A stretch of 64,000 nucleotides of DNA from NCBI RefSeq assembly GCF_003951285.1, contig NZ_RXFQ01000002.1:434001-498000 (forward strand), given 5' to 3'. The notes beneath the pieces were generated by a model. It was not told the origin of the DNA. It ran no database searches and worked only from the letters and a program-made list of their open reading frames with translations. Positions 47,242 to 56,541 of this stretch are shown piece after piece. A program made the position numbers and the translations under genes. Position 1 is the stretch's first letter, and each line of letters opens with the position of its first letter. The stretch comes from Variovorax beijingensis (lineage in GTDB: Bacteria; Pseudomonadota; Gammaproteobacteria; Burkholderiales; Burkholderiaceae_C).

Positions 47242-48480
47242 TCAACGCAGGAGCGACAGCACGCCTTGCGTGGTCTGGTTCGCCTGGGCCAGCACCGAGG
47301 TACCGGCTTGCTGCAGGATCTGCGCACGGGTCATGTTCGACACTTCGGTTGCGTAGTCGGCGTCTTCGATGCGCGAACGCGAGGACGACAGGTTCGTGAT
47401 CGCGGTGCCGAGGTTGGAGATCACCGAGTCGAAACGGTTCTGAACCGCACCCAGCGAGCTGCGCAGGTCGTCGACTTGCTTCAGTGCCGCGTCGATCGCT
47501 TCGAGGGGGCTGCCCGTCGCGCCGGTCTGCAGGCTGGCAACGGAGACCTTCGAGGTGTCGACGGTGAAAGCGGCCGTGCCGGCGGTCGTGGCCGTGTCGG
47601 CGGAAGCCGGGTCGAGCGCGATGTAGCGGAACATGGCGGTGCCGTCGACCGCGCCGGTGAAGCCCTGGTTGATCAACGACGAGGTTTCGCCGGCGCCGGT
47701 GGGCGTGATCGAGACTTCAGCGAACAGGTTGCCGTTCTTGTCGGCAACCGTGTTGCCGGTGAGCGTGGCGCCGCCTGCGGCCAGGCCGAGCTTGGTCGAC
47801 AGGTCGTCGGTGGTCTTCTCGGCGACGGTCGTCGTGGTGACGGCCGTGGTGGAACCGTAGAGGGCCTGCAGCTGGGCAGCCGTGGGCGCATCGCCTGCAG
47901 CCGAACCGGTCACGCCGTCGAATGCGAAGGCAGCCGTGGCGGTCGGGCCGGCAACGTTGAAGCCTTGCATGCCGAGCGTCTTGGCGCTGATTTCCTTCAG
48001 GTCGATGGTGATGGTCTCGCCGTCGTTGGCACCGACCTGGACGGTCAGCGGCTTGGCCGACGACGAGAGAACCTTCACGCCGTTGAAGTCGGTCTGCTTC
48101 GAGACGCGGTCGATTTCACCGAGGCGCAGCTTGATTTCGTCCTGGATGGACTGCAGGTCGCTGCCGGAGTTGCTGCCGTTGGCGGCCTGCACCGACAGTT
48201 CGCGAACGCGCTGCAGGTTGTTGTTCACTTCCTTGAGCGCGCCTTCCGTCGTCTGCGCCAGCGAGATGCCGTCGTTGGCATTGCGCGAGGCTTGCGTCAG
48301 GCCGCGGATGTTGGCCGTGAAGCGGTTGGCGATGGCCTGGCCGGCAGCGTCGTCCTTGGCGCTGTTGATGCGCAGGCCGGAAGACAGGCGCTGGATCGCC
48401 GTGTTCAACGACGATTGCGACGCGTTGAGGTTGTTCTGCGTGAGCAGGGAAAGGCTGTTGGTGTTGATGACTTGCGCCAT
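47242..48480 (-). CDS. fliC: Flagellin
   Basis: 412 residues. Conserved N-terminal D0/D1 (INTNSLSLLTQNNLNASQSSL, RINSAKDDAAGQAIANRF, ANDGISLAQTTEGALKEVNNNLQRVRELSVQ) and C-terminal D1/D0 (SRIEDADYATEVSNMTRAQILQQAGTSVLAQANQ, ending LSLLR) flank a shorter variable middle (about 170-310), which would form surface-exposed D2/D3. It is secreted by the flagellar system, so no signal peptide. A strong sigma-28 promoter lies upstream. Only one flagellin gene is in the window. Confidence 0.97.
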   Translation of the reverse strand: MAQVINTNSLSLLTQNNLNASQSSLNTAIQRLSSGLRINSAKDDAAGQAIANRFTANIRGLTQASRNANDGISLAQTTEGALKEVNNNLQRVRELSVQAANGSNSGSDLQSIQDEIKLRLGEIDRVSKQTDFNGVKVLSSSAKPLTVQVGANDGETITIDLKEISAKTLGMQGFNVAGPTATAAFAFDGVTGSAAGDAPTAAQLQALYGSTTAVTTTTVAEKTTDDLSTKLGLAAGGATLTGNTVADKNGNLFAEVSITPTGAGETSSLINQGFTGAVDGTAMFRYIALDPASADTATTAGTAAFTVDTSKVSVASLQTGATGSPLEAIDAALKQVDDLRSSLGAVQNRFDSVISNLGTAITNLSSSRSRIEDADYATEVSNMTRAQILQQAGTSVLAQANQTTQGVLSLLR

Positions 48481-48576
48481 GTTCGACTCCTGATAGACAA
48501 AGGTTGTGGACTCCGGCCCTCAGGCCGCAACGCTGGACCCGCTCCCACTGTGAGACTCAAGCCATCGTTGGTTTAG

Positions 48577-48603
48577 TTATCGGCAGGGCTTTTCAAACAT
48601 TTA
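48577..48603 (-). promoter_or_regulatory. Sigma-28 (FliA) promoter of fliC
   Basis: On the minus strand TAAATGTT, an 11-base spacer, then GCCGATAA: the -10 is a perfect match to the sigma-28 consensus and the -35 differs from TAAAGTTT at two positions, with exact spacing. Transcription should begin about 90 bases before the fliC start. FliA is encoded at 30.3 kb. Confidence 0.88.
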
Positions 48604-48646
48604 GAGTCCGGCGCAAAAAAAGATGCGCGCCCCACAACCTCCGGGT

Positions 48647-48964
48647 TCAGGCGGGTAGGTTCATCACTTCCTGGTAGGCGGCTACCAGCCGGTTGCGCAC
48701 CTGCAGCCCGGTCTGGAACGCCACGTTGGCCTTCTGCAGGTCGACCATCACGTCGTTCAGCGCCACGCCGGGCTTGCCCATTTCGAAGTCCTCGGCCTGG
48801 CTGTAGGCCTTGGTCTGCGCGGTGCTGATGCTGTCGAGCGAGCGCCGCAGTTCGGCCGCAAAGCCCCCGGGCTGGGCCGCCTCGGCGGCGGGTTGCGCAA
48901 TGCCGCTCTGGAGCGCGGTGGCGCGCATCTGCTGCAGGACGGATTCGATGGCGGTAATCGACAT
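48647..48964 (-). CDS. fliE: Flagellar hook-basal body protein FliE
   Basis: 105 residues. The C-terminal segment GKPGVALNDVMVDLQKANVAFQTGLQVRNRLVAAYQEVMNLPA is the FliE signature. It links the MS ring to the rod. The start MSITAIESVLQQMRAT is the only sensible one; the frame continues upstream as non-coding sequence. It is transcribed away from fliF across a 294-base divergent region. Confidence 0.96.
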   Translation of the reverse strand: MSITAIESVLQQMRATALQSGIAQPAAEAAQPGGFAAELRRSLDSISTAQTKAYSQAEDFEMGKPGVALNDVMVDLQKANVAFQTGLQVRNRLVAAYQEVMNLPA

Positions 48965-49258
48965 GGCGTGCTTTCTCTTCTCTCTCGTGAAACTGGATGG
49001 GGACAAGGAGGACCAGGGGCCTTCCCGCGTGTTTTCAGCGTAGCAGGCGAAGCCGCGGCGACATGCGCCCAACTGACGGCAAAACCCGCAGTTGTTCGAC
49101 CAATCGAATATGGCCCGGCTGCTGAGAATCAACGCCGAACCCATAGCTCGCTGACGACACCACGGCCCCCTCGGCATGACCCCAGAACATCGACGCCTCC
49201 AGCCCCTCGCCAAGAATCCGCGCCGCCCCGTGCACCCGGCCGCGGCGGAGGTTGCGCA
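48965..49258. promoter_or_regulatory. Divergent control region fliE / fliF
   Basis: 294 bases with no convincing gene. It must contain promoters for fliE (minus) and the fliFGHIJK set (plus). No sigma-28 consensus was found, as expected for class II genes, and no clear FlhDC box could be recognised by eye. CAATCGAATATGG around 49101-49113 is one AT-rich spot. GGAGG (49247-49251) is the fliF ribosome binding site. Confidence 0.5.
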
Positions 49259-50938
49259 ATGAGTTCGGCGGCCCCCGCGGGCGCCAGCCCGGCGCCCTCG
49301 CCTGCCTCCGGCCTTGCGGAGCGCCTGCGCGCCCAGCCGAAGCTGCCGCTGATCGTCGGCGCGGCCGCCATCGCCGCGGCCGCGGCGGCGTTCCTGCTCT
49401 GGAGCCGCGCGCCCGACTACGGCGTGCTCTACACCAACGTGACGGACCGCGACGGCGGCGCCATCATCGCGTCGCTGCAGCAGATGAACGTGCCCTACAA
49501 GTTCGCCGAGGGCGGCGGCGCGATCCTGGTGGCGCGCGACAGGGTGCCCGAAGTGCGCCTGAGGCTCGCGTCGCAGGGCCTGCCCAAGGGCGGCGGGGTC
49601 GGCTTCGAGCTGATGGACAACCAGAAGTTCGGCACCAGCAACTTCGCCGAACAGGTCAACTACCAGCGCGGGCTCGAAGGCGAACTGGCGCGCTCGGTCG
49701 AATCGATCGGCTCGGTCGAGTCGGCGCGCATCCACCTGGCCCTGCCCAAGCCTTCGCTCTTCGTGCGCGACCAGAAGAAGCCCTCGGCTTCGGTGATCCT
49801 GACGCTGCACCGCGGCCGCAGCATCGACGAAGGCCAGGTCAGCGCGATCGTGCACATGGTCTCCAGCAGCGTGCCCGAGCTCAATGCCAAGAGCGTGACG
49901 GTGGTCGACCAGCACGGCAACCTGCTGTCGGCCGCCAATGCCGGCGCGCGCGGGCTGGACGTGAGCCAGCTGAAGTACGCGCAGGAAATCGAGCAGGGCT
50001 ACATCCGCCGCATCGAGGCGATCCTGCAGCCCATCGTGGGCGCGAGCAATGTGCGCGCGCAGGTGGCGGCCGAGATCGATTTTTCCGTGGTCGAGCGCAC
50101 CGAGGAAAGCTACAAGCCGAACCAGGACCCGCGCGCCGCGGCCATCCGCAGCCAGCAGTCGAGCGAATCGATGCAGCAGGGCGCCACGCCGCCGGGCGGC
50201 GTGCCGGGTGCGCTGTCGAACCAGCCGCCGCAGACGCCGAGCGCGCCCATCACCGCGCCGCCGAACGCCGCGGCACCTGTGCCGGGAGCCGCCGCAACCG
50301 CCACGGCGGCCAGCACGGCACCGGGCAGCTCGCGCAAGGACACGACCACCAACTACGAACTCGACCGTTCGATCCGCCATGTGCAGCAAGGCGCGGGCGG
50401 CGTGAAGCGGCTGTCGGTGGCCGTGGTGGTGAACCACCGCGAAGCCGCGGACAGTGCCGGCAAGCCGAGCCAGCGCGCGCTCACGCCGGCCGAGGTGGAG
50501 CAGATCCGCAACCTGGTCAAGGAAGCGATGGGCTTCAGCCAGGAGCGCGGCGATTCGCTCAACGTGGTCAACAGCGCCTTCGCCCGCGAAGGCGGCGACG
50601 GACAGGCCGGGCCCGCCCTGCCGTTCTGGCGCGACCCCGCCAACCTCGGGCTCGCCATGACCATCGCGCAGTACCTGCTGATTGCCGGCCTTGCGCTGTT
50701 CGCCTGGTTCGCGGTGCTGCGGCCGCTGCTGCGCAAGCACCTCGCGCCACCCGCCGCCGCGGTGCCCGAAGCGGCGCCGGCCGCCCCTGGCGCGGCCGAC
50801 GACGAGGCGGCCGCGCAGACCAACGCGCGGCAGCGCGAGATCGAGCGCCAGAAGGCCGACCTTGACTACGCACACCAGACCGCCGACCAGGACCCGCGCC
50901 TGGTGGCCACGCTGATCAAGCATTGGATGAACACATGA
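49259..50938 (+). CDS. fliF: Flagellar MS-ring protein FliF
   Basis: 559 residues. Two membrane helices (about residues 32-52, LIVGAAAIAAAAAAFLLWS; and about 465-490, TIAQYLLIAGLALFAWFAVL) enclose a periplasmic region with the ring-building motifs DGGAIIASLQQMNVPYKF and SVESARIHLALPKPSLFV. The C-terminal cytoplasmic tail binds FliG. GGAGG lies upstream of ATG 49259. Its stop overlaps the fliG start by four bases. Confidence 0.97.
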   Translation: MSSAAPAGASPAPSPASGLAERLRAQPKLPLIVGAAAIAAAAAAFLLWSRAPDYGVLYTNVTDRDGGAIIASLQQMNVPYKFAEGGGAILVARDRVPEVRLRLASQGLPKGGGVGFELMDNQKFGTSNFAEQVNYQRGLEGELARSVESIGSVESARIHLALPKPSLFVRDQKKPSASVILTLHRGRSIDEGQVSAIVHMVSSSVPELNAKSVTVVDQHGNLLSAANAGARGLDVSQLKYAQEIEQGYIRRIEAILQPIVGASNVRAQVAAEIDFSVVERTEESYKPNQDPRAAAIRSQQSSESMQQGATPPGGVPGALSNQPPQTPSAPITAPPNAAAPVPGAAATATAASTAPGSSRKDTTTNYELDRSIRHVQQGAGGVKRLSVAVVVNHREAADSAGKPSQRALTPAEVEQIRNLVKEAMGFSQERGDSLNVVNSAFAREGGDGQAGPALPFWRDPANLGLAMTIAQYLLIAGLALFAWFAVLRPLLRKHLAPPAAAVPEAAPAAPGAADDEAAAQTNARQREIERQKADLDYAHQTADQDPRLVATLIKHWMNT

Positions 50939-51930
50939 GCGACGCAGGCACCCGGAAAAGCGCAATCTTGCTGATGTCCCTGGGCGAAGACCGCGCCGCG
51001 GCCACGCTGCACCACCTGCCCGCCACCGAGGTGCAGGCCTTGGGCGTCGCGATGGCCAGGCTGAGCCAGGTCTCCAAGGACGAACTCGCGGCCGTGCTGG
51101 CCGAGTTCCGCATGGAGACCGAGCAGTTGTCCGCACTGCACCTGGGCTCGGGCAGCTACATCCGCGCCGTGCTGCGCAAGGCGCTGGGCGACGACCGCGC
51201 GAGCAACCTGCTCGAAGACATCCTGCAGCCCGACGAGCCGCACGGCGGCATCGAGCGGCTCAACGACCTGGAAGCCAGCGAAGTCGTGGAGCTGGTGCGC
51301 GACGAGCATCCGCAGATCCTGGCCACGCTGCTGGTCCACCTGGACCGCAAGAAGGCCTCCGAGGTGCTCGAACGACTACCCGAGCGCCTGCGCCACGACG
51401 TGATCCTGCGCGTGGCCACCTTCGGCGGCGTGCAGCCGGCCGCACTGGCCGAACTGACCGACGTGCTCACCGAGATGCTCTCGGGCGAAGGCCTCAAGCG
51501 CAGCCGCCTGGGCGGCGCGCGCACCGCGGCCGAGATCGTCAACCTCATGAACAGCGCGCAGGAAGAAGAGGCCATTGCCCACGTGCGCGCCCACGACGAG
51601 GCGCTGGCCCAGCGCATCGTCGAGGAGATGTTCGTGTTCGAGAACCTGCTCGACCTGGAGGACCGCTACATCCAGCGCCTGCTCAAAGACATCGAGTCCG
51701 ATTCGCTCATCGTCGCGCTCAAGGGCTCGGCGCCCGAGCTGCGGGACAAGTTCCTCAAGAACATGTCGCAGCGCGCGGCCGAGACGCTGCGCGAGGACAT
51801 CGAGCTGCGCGGCCCTGTGCGCGTGTCGCAGGTCGAGACCGAGCAGAAGGCGATCCTGCAGGTCGTGCGCCGCCTGGCGGATGCCGGCGAGATCGTCGTA
51901 GCCGCGCCTGGAACCGATGACTTCGTCTGA
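50935..51930 (+). CDS. fliG: Flagellar motor switch protein FliG
   Basis: 331 residues: N-terminal domain binding FliF, middle ARM repeats (DEHPQILATLLVHLDRKKASEVLERLP) and the C-terminal torque domain (MFVFENLLDLEDRYIQRLLKDIESDSLIVALKGS, then KNMSQRAAETLREDIELRGPVRVSQVE) with the charged helix that contacts MotA. The start MSDAGTRKSAILLMSLGED overlaps the fliF stop. Length is the same as E. coli. Confidence 0.97.
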   Translation: MSDAGTRKSAILLMSLGEDRAAATLHHLPATEVQALGVAMARLSQVSKDELAAVLAEFRMETEQLSALHLGSGSYIRAVLRKALGDDRASNLLEDILQPDEPHGGIERLNDLEASEVVELVRDEHPQILATLLVHLDRKKASEVLERLPERLRHDVILRVATFGGVQPAALAELTDVLTEMLSGEGLKRSRLGGARTAAEIVNLMNSAQEEEAIAHVRAHDEALAQRIVEEMFVFENLLDLEDRYIQRLLKDIESDSLIVALKGSAPELRDKFLKNMSQRAAETLREDIELRGPVRVSQVETEQKAILQVVRRLADAGEIVVAAPGTDDFV

Positions 51931-52630
51931 CGCCTTCCCTGCTGCCGCGCGTGCGCGCCTGTCCGCCTGGCAGCGCTGGGAGATGGGCGCTATCGACGCG
52001 GACGCGCTCGCAGCGCGCAGCGCCGGCATCGAAGCGCCCGCACCGCCGCGCGTCGACCCGGCCGCGCTGGCACGCGAGGCCGAGCTCGAGCGCCTGCGCC
52101 TGGAAGCGCGCGCCACCGGCGAGGCCGAAGGCCGCCGCGAAGGCTGGGCGCAAGGCCATGCCGAAGGGCGCGCCGAAGGCCTGGCTGCCGGCCTGGCCGC
52201 GGCCGGCGCGCATGCCGAGCAGCTGCGCGCACTGGCCGCAGCGCTGCCGGCCGCACTGCGCAGCGCGGAAAGCGAGCTCGGCGATGCCATCCTGGCGCTT
52301 TCGCTCGACGTCGCGCGCCAGGTGATCCATCGCACCCTGCGCGTCGAGCCCGAATGGGTTCTTGCGCTGGTGCAGGACCTGCTGCACGCCGAACCCGCGC
52401 TGCAGGGCGAACCGCGCCTGCTGCTGCACCCCGAAGACCTGGCGCTGGTGAAGAACAGCCTCGGCGGCGAACTGCAGGCCGCCGGCTGGCAGCTGCGCGC
52501 CGACGACACGCTGGCCCGCGGCGGCTGCCGCGTGCGCTCCGCGAGCGGCGAGATGGACGCCACGCTCGCGACCCGCTGGAAGCGCGTGGCCGGCGCCTTC
52601 AACCGCGATGCCGAACCCGATGGAGCCTGA
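51917..52630 (+). CDS. fliH: Flagellar export ATPase regulator FliH
   Basis: 237 residues. A run of GxxxG-type repeats ([21 protein letters not shown], about residues 74-95) is the FliH hallmark, followed by the C-terminal domain with [25 protein letters not shown] that binds FliI. It keeps FliI inactive and docks it to the C ring. Its first 14 bases overlap fliG. Confidence 0.94.
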   Translation: MTSSDAFPAAARARLSAWQRWEMGAIDADALAARSAGIEAPAPPRVDPAALAREAELERLRLEARATGEAEGRREGWAQGHAEGRAEGLAAGLAAAGAHAEQLRALAAALPAALRSAESELGDAILALSLDVARQVIHRTLRVEPEWVLALVQDLLHAEPALQGEPRLLLHPEDLALVKNSLGGELQAAGWQLRADDTLARGGCRVRSASGEMDATLATRWKRVAGAFNRDAEPDGA

Positions 52631-52634
52631 AGCC

Positions 52635-54071
52635 ATGCAAGCCACAGCAAGCACCGCCGCGCCCGGCGCGGTCAACCCGCACCTCAAGTCCTGGCTCGGC
52701 TCGCTCGCGCAGGCCCGCGGCGAGGTCGGCCTGTGCGCGACCATCGCCACCTCGGGCCGCCTGACGCGCGCCGTCGGCCTGGTGCTGGAGGCCGTGGGCC
52801 TGCAGCTGCCAGTCGGCAGCGACTGCCTGATCGAACTGCCGCCCGGCTATCCGCAGCGCCATGCCGAGGCCGAGGTGGTCGGCTTTGCCGGCGACCGCCT
52901 GTTCCTGATGCCGCAAAGCGAAGTGGCCGGCCTGCTGCCGGGTGCACGGGTGTTTGCGCGGCCCGGCCCCGCGCAGTTCGCGGGCGGCGCTTCCGGCGAT
53001 GCCCACACCAAGCGGCTGCCGGTGGGCGAAGGCATGCTCGGGCGCGTGGTCGATGCCGCCGGACGGCCGCTTGACGGCCTCGGCCCGCTCGACGTGAGCC
53101 GCAGGGTGCCGCTGGGCGCCCCGCCGATCAATCCGCTCGCGCGCGCGCCGATCGATTCGGTGCTCGACGTGGGTGTGCGCGCCATCAACGCCATGCTCAC
53201 GGTGGGCCGCGGCCAGCGCATGGGCCTGTTCGCGGGCTCGGGCGTCGGCAAGAGCGTGCTGCTGGGCATGATGGCGCGCTACACCAGCGCCGAGGTGATC
53301 GTGGTCGGCCTCATCGGCGAACGCGGCCGCGAGGTCAAGGACTTCATCGAGAACACGCTGGGCGAGGAAGGCCTGGCCCGCTCGGTGGTGGTGGCCGCGC
53401 CGGCCGACAACTCGCCGCTGCTGCGGCTGCAAGGTGCGGCCTATGCCACCTGCCTGGCCGAGTACTTCCGCGACCAGGGCCGCGACGTGCTGCTGATCAT
53501 GGATTCGCTCACGCGGTATGCGATGGCGCAGCGCGAGATCGCACTGGCCGTGGGCGAACCGCCGGCCACCAAGGGCTATCCGCCCTCGGTGTTCGCCAAG
53601 CTGCCCGCGCTGGTGGAGCGCGCCGGCAACGGCGCGCGCGATGCCAACGGGCGCGGCGGCTCGATCACGGCCTTCTACACCGTGCTGTCCGAAGGCGACG
53701 ACCAGCAGGACCCGATCGCCGATTCGGCGCGCGCCATCCTCGACGGCCACGTGGTGCTGTCGCGCACGCTGGCCGAGGCCGGCCACTACCCGGCGATCGA
53801 CATCGAGGCCTCCATCAGCCGCGCGATGACGGCGCTGATCGCGCCTTCGCAGTTCGACACCGTGCGCCGCTTCAAGCAGGCGCTCTCGCGCTACCAGCGC
53901 AACCGCGACCTGATCAGCGTCGGCGCCTATGCGGCCGGCCACGACCCGCAACTCGACCAGGCCATCGCGCTCTATCCGCGCATCGAGGCCTTCCTGCAGC
54001 AATCGATGCACGAGCGCTGCGACTACGCCGCGTCCATCGAGCGCATGGGCAGCCTCTTCGAATCCGCCTGA
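52635..54071 (+). CDS. fliI: Flagellum-specific export ATPase FliI
   Basis: 478 residues, F1-beta-like ATPase. Walker [17 protein letters not shown] near residues 200-215, Walker [22 protein letters not shown] near 285-305, and [24 protein letters not shown] between. It energises protein export with FliH/FliJ. ATG at 52635 is chosen (GGAG upstream, just after the fliH stop); in-frame ATGs at 52620 and 52608 lie inside fliH. Confidence 0.96.
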   Translation: MQATASTAAPGAVNPHLKSWLGSLAQARGEVGLCATIATSGRLTRAVGLVLEAVGLQLPVGSDCLIELPPGYPQRHAEAEVVGFAGDRLFLMPQSEVAGLLPGARVFARPGPAQFAGGASGDAHTKRLPVGEGMLGRVVDAAGRPLDGLGPLDVSRRVPLGAPPINPLARAPIDSVLDVGVRAINAMLTVGRGQRMGLFAGSGVGKSVLLGMMARYTSAEVIVVGLIGERGREVKDFIENTLGEEGLARSVVVAAPADNSPLLRLQGAAYATCLAEYFRDQGRDVLLIMDSLTRYAMAQREIALAVGEPPATKGYPPSVFAKLPALVERAGNGARDANGRGGSITAFYTVLSEGDDQQDPIADSARAILDGHVVLSRTLAEAGHYPAIDIEASISRAMTALIAPSQFDTVRRFKQALSRYQRNRDLISVGAYAAGHDPQLDQAIALYPRIEAFLQQSMHERCDYAASIERMGSLFESA

Positions 54072-54096
54072 TCCATTCCCCTTCACAGGAGTTGCC

Positions 54097-54552
54097 ATGC
54101 CGCACAAGCTTCCGCTCGACACGCTCACCGACCTCGCCCGCACCAGGACCGACGATGCCGCGCGGCAGCTCGGCCTGCTGCAGAACGCGCAGGTCAGCGC
54201 CCACCAGAAGCTGGAGCTGCTGCTGCAGTACCGCCAGGACTACAGCGACCAGCTGCAGGTGCTGATGGAGAACGGCCTGCCCTCGGCCCAATGGCACAAC
54301 TACCGCAACTTCCTGGGCACGCTCGACGGCGCCATCCAGCAGCAGCAGGCCATCGCCGCGCAGGCGGCCAGCCGGCTCGACCATGGCCGCAGCGAGTGGC
54401 AGCAGCACAAGCGGCGCCTCAACTCCTTCGACGCGCTGGCCGAACGCGCGCGGCGGCAGGAACTCGTGGTCGGCGCGCGGCGCGAGCAGCGCGACAGCGA
54501 CGAACGCACGGCACGCAAGTTCTTCGACCGCGCCTCCCAACCGACACCCTGA
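54097..54552 (+). CDS. fliJ: Flagellar export protein FliJ
   Basis: 151 residues, almost entirely helical and charged (LTDLARTRTDDAARQLGLLQNAQ, HKRRLNSFDALAERARRQE), as expected for the FliJ coiled coil that resembles ATP-synthase gamma and couples FliI to FlhA. ACAGGAG precedes the ATG. FliJ is poorly conserved; position after fliI and length support the call. Confidence 0.92.
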   Translation: MPHKLPLDTLTDLARTRTDDAARQLGLLQNAQVSAHQKLELLLQYRQDYSDQLQVLMENGLPSAQWHNYRNFLGTLDGAIQQQQAIAAQAASRLDHGRSEWQQHKRRLNSFDALAERARRQELVVGARREQRDSDERTARKFFDRASQPTP

Positions 54553-54565
54553 CGCATCCGCCGCC

Positions 54566-55915
54566 ATGCCTTCCCCCATTGCCCCTTCCTTCAGCCCGAA
54601 CGCGGCTGCCTCCGCGGCTTCTTCCGCGGCCTCCGGCGCACGCGGCCGCAATGCCGAGGAGCCCGGCGGCCGCAGCTTCGATGCGGCGCTGTCCCGCTCT
54701 CGCAACGCGGGTGCAGCGCAGGCGCCGGAAGAAGCCGAATCGTCCGCGCTCGAAGCCACGCACCGCCGAAAGGCCTCGCGCGCCGGCGATCGCAAGGACG
54801 AGCTTCCCGCCGAACTGTTGCCGATGTCCTTTTTCGCGCCCATGGTGGCGCCGCCCTCCGCCGCCACCGCTGCGCTGGCCGCCGGTGCGCCTGCGGCGGC
54901 CTCGATGCCCGATGGCATCCAGGCCCTGGCGCCGGGCGATGCGCCGGTCGACGCGCTGGCTGGTGATACCGCGGACGCTGCGGCAGGCAAGACGGCCATC
55001 GCGGTGGATGCCGAAGACGAAGCCACCGCGCAGGCGAAACCGGCAAACGGCGCGCATCAGGCCACGGCCTCGGAAGCTGCGCAACCGGCGGATGCACGCG
55101 CCGCCGTGCAGGCCGCAGCCGCTGTGCCGCCGCCGCCCGCCGCGGGCGCAAGCCCGGCCGCGACCCCGGCTGCCGATGCTGCAGCACCCGAAGCCGCCAC
55201 CGCGGCTACCGCAGCCACCGTCACCGAACCACGCGGTGCATCCACCGCCTCCCTCTCCGCCGATGCCGACACCGATTCGGCAGCGGCCCCCGCCATGATC
55301 TCCGCCGACAAGACCGCCGACCTGGCCGCCGCATCCGACGCGGCGCCCGCCTCCACCAGCGTGCCCGCCTCGATGCCGTTCACGCCGGCCGCGGCCGCCG
55401 CCGCGCGTACGAACGTGCCCCCGGCTTCGCCGCACACGCCCATCCTCAGCGTGGAGCCGTCCGTCGGCTCGGCCGCCTGGGGCAAGGCCATCGGCCACCA
55501 GGTGCTGCGCATGACCGCGGCGGGCTACCAGGTGGCCGAGCTGAACCTGAACCCCGCCGGCCTCGGCCCGCTCAAGGTCACGCTCACCATGGGCGACAAC
55601 CAGGCGCAGGCGATGTTCGCCTCGGCCCACGAGAGCGTGCGCAAGGCGCTCGAAGTGGCGTTGCCGCAATTGCGCACCAGCCTTGCCGACCACGGCATCA
55701 GCCTGGGCCAGGCCTCGGTCGGCGCAGAGTCGCATCCCTCGCCCGGACAAGGCAGCGCCTTCGGCCAGCAGCCCCAGCAGCAGGGATCGCCCCGCCAGGC
55801 CGACTACCCGGGGGCCAGCCGCGCGCAAGCCATTGCCACCGCCGAGCCGCTGCGCGGCACGCCGGCGCCCGCCACGCTTCGCAGGCCCAGTGCCGGCGTC
55901 GACACCTTCGCATGA
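54566..55915 (+). CDS. fliK: Flagellar hook-length control protein FliK
   Basis: 449 residues. About 300 residues of Ala-rich low-complexity sequence (ruler) are followed by the FliK_C domain: WGKAIGHQVLRMTAAGYQVAELNLNPAGLGPLKVTLTMGDNQAQAMF and LPQLRTSLADHGISLGQASV. The LNPxxLG motif is clear here, unlike in the second FliK-like protein. It measures hook length and triggers the FlhB switch. The start lacks a ribosome binding site and lies 13 bases after fliJ. Confidence 0.93.
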   Translation: MPSPIAPSFSPNAAASAASSAASGARGRNAEEPGGRSFDAALSRSRNAGAAQAPEEAESSALEATHRRKASRAGDRKDELPAELLPMSFFAPMVAPPSAATAALAAGAPAAASMPDGIQALAPGDAPVDALAGDTADAAAGKTAIAVDAEDEATAQAKPANGAHQATASEAAQPADARAAVQAAAAVPPPPAAGASPAATPAADAAAPEAATAATAATVTEPRGASTASLSADADTDSAAAPAMISADKTADLAAASDAAPASTSVPASMPFTPAAAAAARTNVPPASPHTPILSVEPSVGSAAWGKAIGHQVLRMTAAGYQVAELNLNPAGLGPLKVTLTMGDNQAQAMFASAHESVRKALEVALPQLRTSLADHGISLGQASVGAESHPSPGQGSAFGQQPQQQGSPRQADYPGASRAQAIATAEPLRGTPAPATLRRPSAGVDTFA

Positions 55916-55924
55916 GATGGTGAA

Positions 55925-55950
55925 CGCGGGATCTGAGGCCTTTTCCCGCG
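55925..55950 (+). terminator. Hairpin after fliK
   Basis: Arms CGCGGGA and TCCCGCG with a 12-base loop, nine bases after the fliK stop, followed by CTTGATC. A second small stem GCCAG/CTGGC lies about 20 bases further on. The 107-base gap suggests that fliLMNOPQR is a separate transcription unit, but no promoter consensus was recognised. Confidence 0.4.
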
Positions 55951-56022
55951 CTTGATCAGCCCTTCGCCTGCCAGTCACCTGGCAAAGAATAGTCCGAAAC
56001 CGATTCGCTTCGCAGCACCCAT

Positions 56023-56520
56023 ATGGCTACCAGTCCCCCTGTCGCACTCGCTCCCGTTCCCCCTTCCCCCGCACGTTCATCGAAGCTGTGGATCGTGCTC
56101 CTGATCGTCGCGCTGGTTGGCGCGCTGGCCGCCGCCGGCGGCTATTTCCTGCTGCGCCAGCGCGCATCGGCCGAGCCTGCCGCAGCCGCTGCACCGGTGC
56201 CGGAAAAGCCGATCTTCGTGACCCTGGAGCCGCTCACCGTCAACGTGCAGTCCGAAGGCCGCGGACGCTTCCTGCATGTGGGCATGGCCCTCAAGGTGCG
56301 CGACGAACAGGCCAAGGCGCGCATCGTCGAATTCATGCCCGAGATCCGCAGCCGGGTGCTGCTGCTGCTGTCGAACCGCCCGCCCGAATCGCTGGTGACG
56401 ACTGCCGACAAGGCCCGCCTGGCCGAGGAGATCCGCGTCGAGCTGAGCCGCCCGCTGGGCGCCGGCCTGCCGCCGCAGGAGATCGCCAGCGTGTCCTTCA
56501 ACACCTTCGTGGTGCAGTAA
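56023..56520 (+). CDS. fliL: Flagellar basal body-associated protein FliL
   Basis: 165 residues: one membrane helix near the N-terminus (LWIVLLIVALVGALAAAGGYFLL, about 24-46) and a periplasmic domain starting FVTLEPLTVNVQSEGRGRFLHVGMALKV. It surrounds or supports the stator. First gene of fliLMNOPQR. Confidence 0.95.
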   Translation: MATSPPVALAPVPPSPARSSKLWIVLLIVALVGALAAAGGYFLLRQRASAEPAAAAAPVPEKPIFVTLEPLTVNVQSEGRGRFLHVGMALKVRDEQAKARIVEFMPEIRSRVLLLLSNRPPESLVTTADKARLAEEIRVELSRPLGAGLPPQEIASVSFNTFVVQ

Positions 56521-56541
56521 CCCTTTCCGGACCGCCGATCC

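Noticed and set aside
48965..49258. Search for sigma-28 or sigma-54 promoters in the fliE/fliF gap
   Set aside because: Neither GCCGATAA nor the GG-N10-GC pattern with suitable flanks was found; only a generic control-region entry is given.
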